A program made the translations under genes and the position numbers. A DNA stretch of 7,127 bases from Oscillospiraceae bacterium (lineage in GTDB: Bacteria; Bacillota_A; Clostridia; Oscillospirales; CAG-272): positions 1 through 7,127 of the forward strand of contig SVSO01000158.1 in the NCBI GenBank assembly GCA_015064195.1. The letters run 5' to 3'. The notes beneath the pieces are model-generated. The model had not been told where the DNA came from. It did not search any database and saw nothing but the letters and a program-made list of their open reading frames with translations. Shown here piece after piece: positions 1 through 6,146 of this stretch; the first letter of the stretch is position 1; every line of letters starts with the position of its first letter.

Positions 1-683
1 TGACCGAATACATGGAAAAGCACGCGGTGTCCCGTCTCATCGGCGCACCTCCCGGCTACGTGGGTCACGATGAAGCAGGTCAGCTCACCGAAAAGATCCG
101 CCGCAAGCCCTATTCCGTGGTGCTGTTCGACGAGATCGAAAAAGCCCATTCCGACGTGCTGAATGTGCTGCTGCAGATCCTTGACGACGGCCACATCACC
201 GATTCCCACGGCAGAGTGGTGGATTTCTCCAACACCATCCTCGTCATGACCACCAACGCCGGCGCATCCGTCGGCTCGGCAAGGGCGGGATTCGGCGGTG
301 AAGGCCCCACCATGCAGGAAAACCGCACGGAAAAATCCCTGTCCGAATTCCTGCGCCCCGAATTCCTCAACCGCATCGACGAGATCATCACCTTCCGCGC
401 GCTGGACGTTGCCGACTGCGCGAAGATCGCCGCCATCATGCTCTCCGAGCTTCGCGATGCGCTGTCCGAAAAGGACATCCGCCTCACGTGGACGGAGGAA
501 GCGGCAGCTCTCATCGCCGAAAAAGCCTATTCCCGCAAGTACGGCGCACGCAATCTCCGCCGCTACATTCAGACTGAGGTGGAAGATCAGCTGGCGTCCG
601 AGATCATCGCCCGTTACGAGGGCGGCATCACCGGCGCGGCACTGTCCGTTCGTGACGGTGCGCTGGCCATCGATATTCTCTGA
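1..683 (+). CDS. clpC: Clp protease ATP-binding subunit, ClpC-like AAA+ unfoldase (C-terminal part, 5' end outside window)
   Basis: This is the C-terminal 226 residues of a Hsp100/Clp unfoldase, which uses ATP to thread proteins into the ClpP peptidase in the cytoplasm. The frame is open from base 3 (T-E-Y-M-E-K-H) and continues upstream, so the Met at 12 is internal and not the start. Visible parts of the second AAA+ module: pore loop GYVG (54-65), Walker B FDEIE (126-140), sensor 1 TTN (252-257), arginine finger in FLNRID (Arg at 372-374), and sensor 2 YGARNLRR (540-563), followed by the D2 small domain. Walker A lies outside the window. Between sensor 1 and the arginine finger is an A-G-F tripeptide (285-293), where ClpC proteins carry the [LIV]-G-[FL] ClpP-docking loop and ClpB has none. 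This favours ClpC over ClpB, although Ala in the first position is unusual. The stop TGA shares its last base with the next start (TGATG), so translation is probably coupled. The family is certain; the ClpC assignment is likely. Confidence 0.9.
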   Translation, partial: TEYMEKHAVSRLIGAPPGYVGHDEAGQLTEKIRRKPYSVVLFDEIEKAHSDVLNVLLQILDDGHITDSHGRVVDFSNTILVMTTNAGASVGSARAGFGGEGPTMQENRTEKSLSEFLRPEFLNRIDEIITFRALDVADCAKIAAIMLSELRDALSEKDIRLTWTEEAAALIAEKAYSRKYGARNLRRYIQTEVEDQLASEIIARYEGGITGAALSVRDGALAIDIL

Positions 684-3469
684 TGAATACGCAAAAAAAC
701 GAGAGCTGGTACGACAAGTCCATTGAGCAGATCGAGCGGCGGTTTCAGACCGAGCGCGGCCGTGGACTCACATCCCAGCAGATCCCGAAGATCCGGCGCG
801 AGGCCGGGGCGAACAATGTCTACGAAACGCCGCAGGGCACGGCACTCGCCTTCCGACGGCTCATCCCCACCGACCTCGCGTCCCTCATCCTGCTGTTTGC
901 CGTCATTCTCGCCGCGCTTTTCGACATTCCCATCGCCGCCAATACCCTCATCGGCATCCTTATCGTCAACTACGCGGCAGCGGTGTTCACCTTCATCAAA
1001 GCCCAGAAGGTGCTGTGCGGCATGACGGAATATTCCCTGCCCACCGCCAAGGTCATGCGCGACGGCAAGCTGACCCTCATGGATATGCGCGGCCTTGTGC
1101 CGGGAGATGTGATCTTCCTCTCCGCCGGCGACATCGTGCCCGCCGACTGCCGCATTTTCGCCGCAGACGGGCTATATATTAATGAAGGAATGGTGACGGG
1201 CATCCAGTCGTCCATCCTCAAGGATGCGAATTTCGCCCATTTTTCGCCGGGACTGCCCATGGAGCGGCAGTTCAACATGGCCTTCGCCACCAGCATCGTC
1301 ACCGCCGGAAACGGCCGCGCCATCGTCACCGCCACGGGCAAAGAGACAGCCGCCGTCCGCCTCGGCAAAGCGAAAACGCTCCTGACCCACGAAAATCTGA
1401 AGATCCTCACCACACTGAAAAAATACTGCTCGGTGTGGAGTCTTTCCATGCTTGCAATGGTGTTCATCATCACCGTGGCAAGCCTCATCCTCCGCCCGGA
1501 AAACGGCATTTTCCATGTTTTCCTCACCGGTGTTTCACTGGCGGCGGCGGCCATGAGCGAGCTTTACACCGCATTCGGCTACATCATCGTGGGCTGCGGC
1601 ATTTTCGGTGCCATGAAGCGCCGCCATGACGTGAACGTGGGCGCCCTCATCAAAAATGCGGAAAAACTGGAAGAATTAAAAAAACTCTCCGTCCTCATCA
1701 TCCCCAAGGACGGCATCATCACCCGCGCTCATTCGGTGGCGGACAAGATCTACGCCTCCCGCCGACTGTACGATGCAGCCGACATCGACCGGGTGGACAA
1801 GCTGCGCTCCACCGTGCTTTCCGGCGTCATTTCCACCGGCATTTACGGCATGGGACTTGCCGCACTCAGCGCATCCTCCCGGAAGATCACCGCCGAGGAG
1901 CAGGCACTCATCGAGCTTGCGGAATCCCTGGGGCTGTACAATTCCGCCATCGACACCGCTCATCCCATCATCGAACATATGCCGGCCGGCGGGCCGTCCA
2001 AGTTTGAGACGACGCTGACCATGGATTCCGACCGGCAGTACATGGGCATCCACCGGGGAGATGCACCGTCCATCCTCGATTCCTGCGAATATTACATCGA
2101 AAACGGCCGCATCTGCCGCATGACCACCGACGACCGGCTGGAATTCATGGGCGTTGCGGAAAGTCTGATGAAAAGCTCTTACCGGGTGCTGGCGGTGGCA
2201 TCCGGCGTCACCGGCTACAACAACCTCCAGCGCATCGGTGCGATCCAGTCCGATCTCACCTTCGAGGGCTTCATCGCCATCCGCGAGCCCCTTCAGCCGG
2301 GCATCGCACAGATCGTGTCCCGATGCAAGGCGGCGGGTGTGCGGGTCATCATGACCACGGACAAATACAGCGAAAGCGACAAATATCTGGCCATGTCCAT
2401 CGGCCTCATCGAAAACGAGCGGGGCATTCTCTCCGATTACAAATTCGATTCGCTGAAGGAAGACCTCCTCCGCGCAAATCTGCCCCTTTATCATATGTAT
2501 ACCGGACTTTCCCCGGCGAAGCTGGCGAAGATTGTCACGCTGATGCGGGCGGACGGCGAGCGGGTGGGACTGCTGGCCGGCGGCATGAACGGCGCACTGC
2601 TCCTCAAAAAAGCGAATGTTGGATTCGCCGCCAGCGTCACCATCTCACCCAAGGCGAAAAAGGGCGGCATCGACATCCGATCCCGGCAGACGCCCGCCTA
2701 TTCCCGCATCGCCGGCGGAAGCTCCTTCGATTCGGAGGCACTCAAATTCATCTCCGACGTGGTGATCTCCGAGGCGGATGACAAGGGCAGCGGCGGATTT
2801 TCCGCTGTGGTGTCCGCGCTGGAATATTCCCGCACCATCTACAAAAATCTCCTGCGCATGGTGCGCTATCTCACCACCACCCAGCTCATGCGCATTTTCC
2901 TCATCATCGGCGCGCTCATCCTGGGCATCACCGCCCTCACGCCCATGCAGATCGTGGTCAGCGGCCTTGTCCTCGACCTCGGCGCGATCCTCGCATCGGC
3001 GTTTGCAAAGCCGCCGTACAATTCCCTCATTCTCCGCGACGATGCGGAAGAACAGCTGGAGCGTCCGTTTTTCCTGTTCGCGCGATCGATGCTGTTCGCC
3101 CTGTTCGGCGCACTCTGCATCCTCGCCATCGGGCCGATCCTCGCCCTTTCCGGCCATCCGCTGGACGGGCCGTCACTTTCCGCCGTGTCCTTCTTTGCCA
3201 TGATGGCGTGTCAGCTGATCACCTTCGCATCGCTGGCGGCGGAACAGAGCCTTTTCAAGCCGGGAATGCGGATGTCGGTCAGCTATCTGCTGCTCACCCT
3301 CGCGGTGGCCGCATTTGCCGCACTTTCGCTCGTATTTCCCGAATTCGGCGCGATCTTCGACATCGTGCCCATCGGAGTCCCCGGCTTCATCGGCATCGCG
3401 TCGGCGGCAGTCCTCACCCTCGCGGTCAATGAGATCTACAAGCTGGTGTCGAAGCGGGCGAAAAAATGA
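683..3469 (+). CDS. Degenerate P-type (P2-like) ATPase-fold membrane protein, predicted catalytically inactive
   Basis: A 928-residue protein with the full architecture of cation-translocating P-type ATPases: N-terminal cytoplasmic segment (1-60), M1-M2 (about 62-106), actuator domain (about 115-235, with well-kept VPGDVIFLSAGDIVPAD at 139-154), M3-M4 (about 251-310), P and N domains (about 315-725), and M5-M10 (about 734-922). Key catalytic positions are lost. Pro341 replaces the phosphorylated Asp (PKDGIIT for DKTGTLT), TGES is TGIQ (172-175), KGAP is RGDAP (458-462), DPPR is EPLQ (535-538), TGD is TTD (558-560), and TGDGxND is LAGGMNG (631-637). Leu614 sits at the P-domain lysine. The M4 ion-site PEGL is SELY (292-295) and the M6 NxxxD has Gly761, keeping Asp765. 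No ATP-driven transport is expected. The frame has no interruption and the domain spacing is normal, so it is a maintained pseudoenzyme rather than a decaying gene; a sensor or scaffold role is inference. The start overlaps the clp stop by one base without a clear Shine-Dalgarno, and the 3' end overlaps the next gene (ATGA). Confidence 0.9.
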   Translation: MNTQKNESWYDKSIEQIERRFQTERGRGLTSQQIPKIRREAGANNVYETPQGTALAFRRLIPTDLASLILLFAVILAALFDIPIAANTLIGILIVNYAAAVFTFIKAQKVLCGMTEYSLPTAKVMRDGKLTLMDMRGLVPGDVIFLSAGDIVPADCRIFAADGLYINEGMVTGIQSSILKDANFAHFSPGLPMERQFNMAFATSIVTAGNGRAIVTATGKETAAVRLGKAKTLLTHENLKILTTLKKYCSVWSLSMLAMVFIITVASLILRPENGIFHVFLTGVSLAAAAMSELYTAFGYIIVGCGIFGAMKRRHDVNVGALIKNAEKLEELKKLSVLIIPKDGIITRAHSVADKIYASRRLYDAADIDRVDKLRSTVLSGVISTGIYGMGLAALSASSRKITAEEQALIELAESLGLYNSAIDTAHPIIEHMPAGGPSKFETTLTMDSDRQYMGIHRGDAPSILDSCEYYIENGRICRMTTDDRLEFMGVAESLMKSSYRVLAVASGVTGYNNLQRIGAIQSDLTFEGFIAIREPLQPGIAQIVSRCKAAGVRVIMTTDKYSESDKYLAMSIGLIENERGILSDYKFDSLKEDLLRANLPLYHMYTGLSPAKLAKIVTLMRADGERVGLLAGGMNGALLLKKANVGFAASVTISPKAKKGGIDIRSRQTPAYSRIAGGSSFDSEALKFISDVVISEADDKGSGGFSAVVSALEYSRTIYKNLLRMVRYLTTTQLMRIFLIIGALILGITALTPMQIVVSGLVLDLGAILASAFAKPPYNSLILRDDAEEQLERPFFLFARSMLFALFGALCILAIGPILALSGHPLDGPSLSAVSFFAMMACQLITFASLAAEQSLFKPGMRMSVSYLLLTLAVAAFAALSLVFPEFGAIFDIVPIGVPGFIGIASAAVLTLAVNEIYKLVSKRAKK

Positions 3470-3942
3470 GCGTTATCCATCCCTTCGCCCCGGTTTACGA
3501 TGACCGGTCGCGCATTCTCATCCTCGGCAGCTTTCCGTCGGTGAAAAGCCGGGAGATGGGCTTCTATTACGGCCATCCGCGCAATCGGTTCTGGCCGCTT
3601 ATGGCAGAGCTTTATCACGAGGACTGCCCCATGAGTATCGACGAGCGGCGGGCATTTCTCCTGCGAAACCACATCGCGCTGTGGGACGTGCTGGCCTCCT
3701 GCGAGATCGACGGCTCATCCGATGCCAGCATTAAAAACGAGGTGCCATGCGACATCCTCACACTGCTGGCATCCACCAAAATCGAAACAATTTTCTGCAG
3801 CGGCAAAACGGCGCATCGCTTATTCTGCAAGCATTTTCCCGAGCTTTCCGCCGTCTGCCTGCCCTCCACCAGTCCGGCCAATGCCGCCATGACCATGGAG
3901 AAGCTGCGTGAAAAATGGAAAATTATTTTAACTTCTTTGTAA
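3466..3942 (+). CDS. DNA-deoxyinosine (hypoxanthine)/uracil DNA glycosylase, UDG family 6-like
   Basis: A 158-residue cytoplasmic base-excision repair enzyme of the uracil-DNA glycosylase superfamily. It most resembles the small hypoxanthine-DNA glycosylases, which cut deaminated bases (deoxyinosine, in some members uracil) from DNA. The hallmarks are in order: HPFAPVYDD (5-13), the active-site loop ILGSFPSVKS (19-28), YYGHPRNRFW (34-43; Asn40 lies where this family is thought to have its catalytic Asn), ALWDVLASCEIDGSSDASIK (71-90), a central strand ending IFCSGKTAH (109-117), and the DNA-intercalating motif LPSTSPANA (132-140). Length and start match the family, which normally opens with H-x-F-x-P-V-Y. 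The start ATG overlaps the upstream stop (ATGA) with no strong ribosome binding site, pointing to coupled translation from the membrane protein gene. The last codons are unusually AT-rich (AAA ATT ATT TTA). It appears intact. Exact base preference cannot be read from sequence. Confidence 0.9.
   Translation: MSVIHPFAPVYDDRSRILILGSFPSVKSREMGFYYGHPRNRFWPLMAELYHEDCPMSIDERRAFLLRNHIALWDVLASCEIDGSSDASIKNEVPCDILTLLASTKIETIFCSGKTAHRLFCKHFPELSAVCLPSTSPANAAMTMEKLREKWKIILTSL
3910..3942 (+). other. AT-rich patch before the esterase array
   Basis: Only 6 of 33 bases are G or C, in a window of about 60% G+C. It encodes the last residues of the DNA glycosylase and leads straight into the strongest ribosome binding site of the window. 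It may keep the mRNA unstructured for initiation on the first esterase, or mark an old joining point between two gene blocks. I could not make out a convincing -35/-10 pair or a terminator hairpin in it. Confidence 0.45.
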
Positions 3943-3947
3943 GGAGG
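3941..3947 (+). promoter_or_regulatory. Strong Shine-Dalgarno site for esterase 1
   Basis: AAGGAGG overlaps the last two bases of the glycosylase stop codon and sits 8 bases before the ATG at 3956. It is near-perfectly complementary to the 16S rRNA 3' end and fixes the start of the first esterase. It also allows this gene to be translated independently of the coupled upstream trio. Confidence 0.9.
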
Positions 3948-3955
3948 ATTTTGAC

Positions 3956-5032
3956 ATGATCCACTATCCATGCAAAACCTGCGAGGAGCTGGGCATCAAC
4001 GACGAAGCGATCACCAAGCGTGAAAACATCCGCTTCTACGATGTCCGCGAAATCGACGCATTCCGCATCTACGGTCTGCAGGACAACGCCGACAAATCGA
4101 AATTTGTCCGGATGCCCACCGATGTTGCCGAGCGTGTGAGCGTCAACGTGAAAAATCTGCACGTTGAGACCACCGGCGGCCGCATCCGGTTCTCCACCAC
4201 GTCCCGATTCGTCGCACTCCGCGCCGTCAACGTCAATCCGACCTACCGCATGAATGCGCCCATCATCGCATCCAACGGCTTCGATCTCTACGTGAATCTG
4301 GCCGGACGCGACACTTTCGCCGGCGTATTCCGTCCGCCGTTCTCCGGCTACAACGAGGGCTTCCACGCCATCGTTGACCTTGAACCCGGCATGAAGGACA
4401 TCACCATCAACTTTCCCATCAATTCCCCGGTGGGCGCGGTCTACATCGGCCTTGACGAGACGGCAGAGCTTGTCCGCCGCGCCGATTACCGCCATGAGAA
4501 GCCGGTGCTCTATTACGGATCGTCCATCACCCACGGTGTCGGCGCATCCAGACCCGGCATGATCTACCCCGCCATCATCTCCCGCCGCCTCGACTGCAAT
4601 TTCATCAATCTGGGCATGAACGGTTCGGCCAAGGCGGAGGACACCATGTGCGCTTACCTCGCTTCCCTCGATCCGTCGGTTTTCGTCATGGATTACGACT
4701 ACAACGCGCCCAATGCCGCTTACTTAAAGGAGACCCACGAGAAGCTCTACCTCACCTTCCGCGCCGCCCATCCGGACACGCCAGTCGTCATGGTGGGCAA
4801 GCCCAACAGCTGGCCGAATACCGACTGCGCTGACCGTCGGGACGTGATCTTCGAGACCTACGATGCCGCAAGGAAGCGCGGCGAAAAGGTGATCTTTGTT
4901 GACGGACAGTCCCTGTTCCAAGGCCATCTCCATGAGGAATGCACGGTGGACGGCTGTCATCCCAACGATGTGGGATTTGCGCGTATGGCAGATGCTATCG
5001 GCCGCGCGGTGAACTACGCGCTGGCTATGTGA
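3956..5032 (+). CDS. SGNH/GDSL-type esterase with N-terminal GxDLY domain, paralogue 1
   Basis: A 358-residue two-domain hydrolase predicted to remove acyl groups from a small or carbohydrate-like ester. No signal peptide or membrane segment is visible, so it should act in the cytoplasm. The N-terminal beta-rich domain (about 20-175) carries the signature GFDLY (108-112) that names the GxDLY family. The C-terminal SGNH fold (about 180-358) has block I GSSIT (188-192, nucleophile Ser190), block II NLG (218-220), a block III candidate in DYDYNAPN (246-253; Asn253 or Asn250), and block V DGCH (332-335), giving the Asp332/His335 pair. All catalytic positions are therefore present. The family is Lipase_GDSL_3-like from memory of these motifs. 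A strong AAGGAGG site 8 bases upstream fixes the start. It is the first of three tandem paralogues, 10 bases before the second. The physiological substrate is unknown. Confidence 0.9.
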   Translation: MIHYPCKTCEELGINDEAITKRENIRFYDVREIDAFRIYGLQDNADKSKFVRMPTDVAERVSVNVKNLHVETTGGRIRFSTTSRFVALRAVNVNPTYRMNAPIIASNGFDLYVNLAGRDTFAGVFRPPFSGYNEGFHAIVDLEPGMKDITINFPINSPVGAVYIGLDETAELVRRADYRHEKPVLYYGSSITHGVGASRPGMIYPAIISRRLDCNFINLGMNGSAKAEDTMCAYLASLDPSVFVMDYDYNAPNAAYLKETHEKLYLTFRAAHPDTPVVMVGKPNSWPNTDCADRRDVIFETYDAARKRGEKVIFVDGQSLFQGHLHEECTVDGCHPNDVGFARMADAIGRAVNYALAM

Positions 5033-5034
5033 GG
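5030..5034 (+). promoter_or_regulatory. Moderate Shine-Dalgarno site for esterase 2
   Basis: TGAGG overlaps the stop codon of esterase 1, and its last G lies 8 bases before the ATG at 5043. The core GAGG is a partial match only, so esterase 2 may rely partly on ribosomes that have just terminated on esterase 1. Confidence 0.55.
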
Positions 5035-5042
5035 TCTGCCCG

Positions 5043-6146
5043 ATGAACGTTTATACCCCCGCCGAGCTTGGCATCACCGCCGGCGACGTGCTGGCGCTGG
5101 ACGGCGTGAAATTCTACGACGTGCGCGAGGAGCCTTTCCGCGTGTATGGTCTGTACGATTATAAAAACCAGCCCGAATTCCGCCGCGTTCCCGAGGATGT
5201 GGCGGCGGCAGCATCACCCGCTGTCCGCAGCATGGCCCGCCTCAACTCCGGCGGCCGTGTGCGATTCTGCACCAGCTCCCCCTATGTGGCGATTCATGCG
5301 GAATATTACGCCGTCAGCCCCAATCATGTGGTTCCGATGACCGTCGTGATGGGCTTCGATCTCTATGCCGCCCGCGCCGGACGCGATTCGTGGTGCGCCG
5401 GATACCGTCCGCCCAAGGGCACGACAAGCTCTACCCCCGCCCTCTCCATGGTCAAAAGCGTCCACGGGGAGAAAAATGCGAACGGCGAATATGAGCTGAC
5501 CCTCAATCTTCCCCTGAATGGCGGACTGCGCAGACTTTTCATCGGCCTCGCGCCGGATGCAAGCCTCTCCCGCCGCGCCGATTACCGCATCGAGCGGCCG
5601 GCGCTCTATTACGGCTCGTCCATCACCCACGGAGCGTGTGCGACCCGCCCCGGCATGAGCTATCCGTCCCTCATCTCCCGCAGTCTCGACGTGAATTTCA
5701 TCAATCTCGGCTTCCCCGGCGCGTGTCATGCGGAGGACGTGATGATGCATTACCTCGCATCCCTCGACTGCTCGGTTTTCGTCTACGATTACGACCACAA
5801 TGCGCCGAATGCGGAGGTTCTTGCCGCCACCCATGAGAAGGGCTATCTCACCTTCCGCGCGGCACATCCCGAAACGCCGGTCGTCATGGTCACAAAGCCG
5901 GATTTCCATTACCGCAATCCGTCGGACACTACCCGCCGCGACGTCATTTACACCACCTATCAGAATGCGCTCCGTCGGGGTGAGCCTGTGCTGTTCGTTG
6001 ACGGCTCCCAGATGTTCACCGGCGAGCTGGCGGAGGACTGCACGGTGGAAGGCACGCACCCAAGCGACCTTGGTATGAGCCGGATGGCGGATGCCATCGG
6101 ACGGGCGGTCGCATTTGCCCTCACCATGGAAGGAGGCCGGAAATGA
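5043..6146 (+). CDS. SGNH/GDSL-type esterase with N-terminal GxDLY domain, paralogue 2 (Glu for catalytic Asp)
   Basis: A 367-residue paralogue of the preceding gene with the same two domains and no signal peptide. GFDLY is at 104-108 of the N-terminal domain. The SGNH domain starts at about 182, with block I GSSIT (191-195, nucleophile Ser193), block II NLG (221-223), DYDHNAPN (249-256), and a final block that reads EGTH (336-339). Glu336 therefore stands where paralogue 1 has the DxxH aspartate, while His339 is kept. Glu can in principle replace Asp in a Ser-His-acid triad, so activity may be altered rather than lost. Relative to paralogue 1 it has a longer loop (about 127-148, including SVHGEKNANGEYE) between the GxDLY motif and the catalytic domain. 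The sequence resembles paralogue 3 more than paralogue 1 in the N-terminal domain. The stop overlaps the next start (ATGA), and the GGR codons near its end contain the next gene's ribosome binding site. Confidence 0.9.
   Translation: MNVYTPAELGITAGDVLALDGVKFYDVREEPFRVYGLYDYKNQPEFRRVPEDVAAAASPAVRSMARLNSGGRVRFCTSSPYVAIHAEYYAVSPNHVVPMTVVMGFDLYAARAGRDSWCAGYRPPKGTTSSTPALSMVKSVHGEKNANGEYELTLNLPLNGGLRRLFIGLAPDASLSRRADYRIERPALYYGSSITHGACATRPGMSYPSLISRSLDVNFINLGFPGACHAEDVMMHYLASLDCSVFVYDYDHNAPNAEVLAATHEKGYLTFRAAHPETPVVMVTKPDFHYRNPSDTTRRDVIYTTYQNALRRGEPVLFVDGSQMFTGELAEDCTVEGTHPSDLGMSRMADAIGRAVAFALTMEGGRK
5535..5587 (+). repeat. Near-identical DNA block A shared by esterases 2 and 3 (partner 6626-6678)
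   Basis: Bases 5535-5587 and 6626-6678 match at 50 of 53 positions. They encode the LFIGLAPDASLSRR-x-DYR linker just before the catalytic domain. The surrounding coding sequence is clearly more diverged, so this block stands out as recently duplicated or homogenised. Confidence 0.8.
5949..5995 (+). repeat. Near-identical DNA block B shared by esterases 2 and 3 (partner 7040-7086)
   Basis: Bases 5949-5995 and 7040-7086 match at 46 of 47 positions, with a first run of 26 identical bases. They encode YTTYQNALRRGEPVLF. Paralogue 1 has a different sequence here (FETYDAARKRGEKVIF), so the similarity is specific to the second and third copies. Confidence 0.85.
6130..6136 (+). promoter_or_regulatory. 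Strong Shine-Dalgarno site for esterase 3, inside the end of esterase 2
   Basis: AAGGAGG lies within the last codons of esterase 2 (coding EGG of the terminal EGGRK) and 6 bases before the ATG at 6143. It fixes the start of the third esterase. It also explains the charged, glycine-rich tail of paralogue 2, which paralogue 1 lacks. Confidence 0.85.

Noticed and set aside
12..683. Taking the ATG at 12 as the true start of a short Clp protein
   Set aside because: The reading frame is open to the window edge with T-E-Y preceding it, matching the conserved family sequence, and Walker A must lie upstream.
1676..2494. Long minus-strand open frame (272 codons) inside the membrane protein gene
   Set aside because: It lies wholly antisense to a well-supported gene, has a low-complexity Gly/His/Asp/Val-rich translation with no recognisable domain, and is typical of shadow frames in G+C-rich coding DNA.
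683..3469. Calling the P-type ATPase-like gene a pseudogene
   Set aside because: There is no stop or frameshift over 928 codons, domain spacing is normal, codon use matches the neighbours, and it overlaps both adjacent genes in the coupled manner of functional genes. The losses are confined to catalytic motifs.
3943..3955. Promoter or terminator between the glycosylase and esterase 1
   Set aside because: The gap is only 13 bases and holds the ribosome binding site; I found neither a GC-rich hairpin with a T run nor a convincing -35/-10 pair in or just before it.
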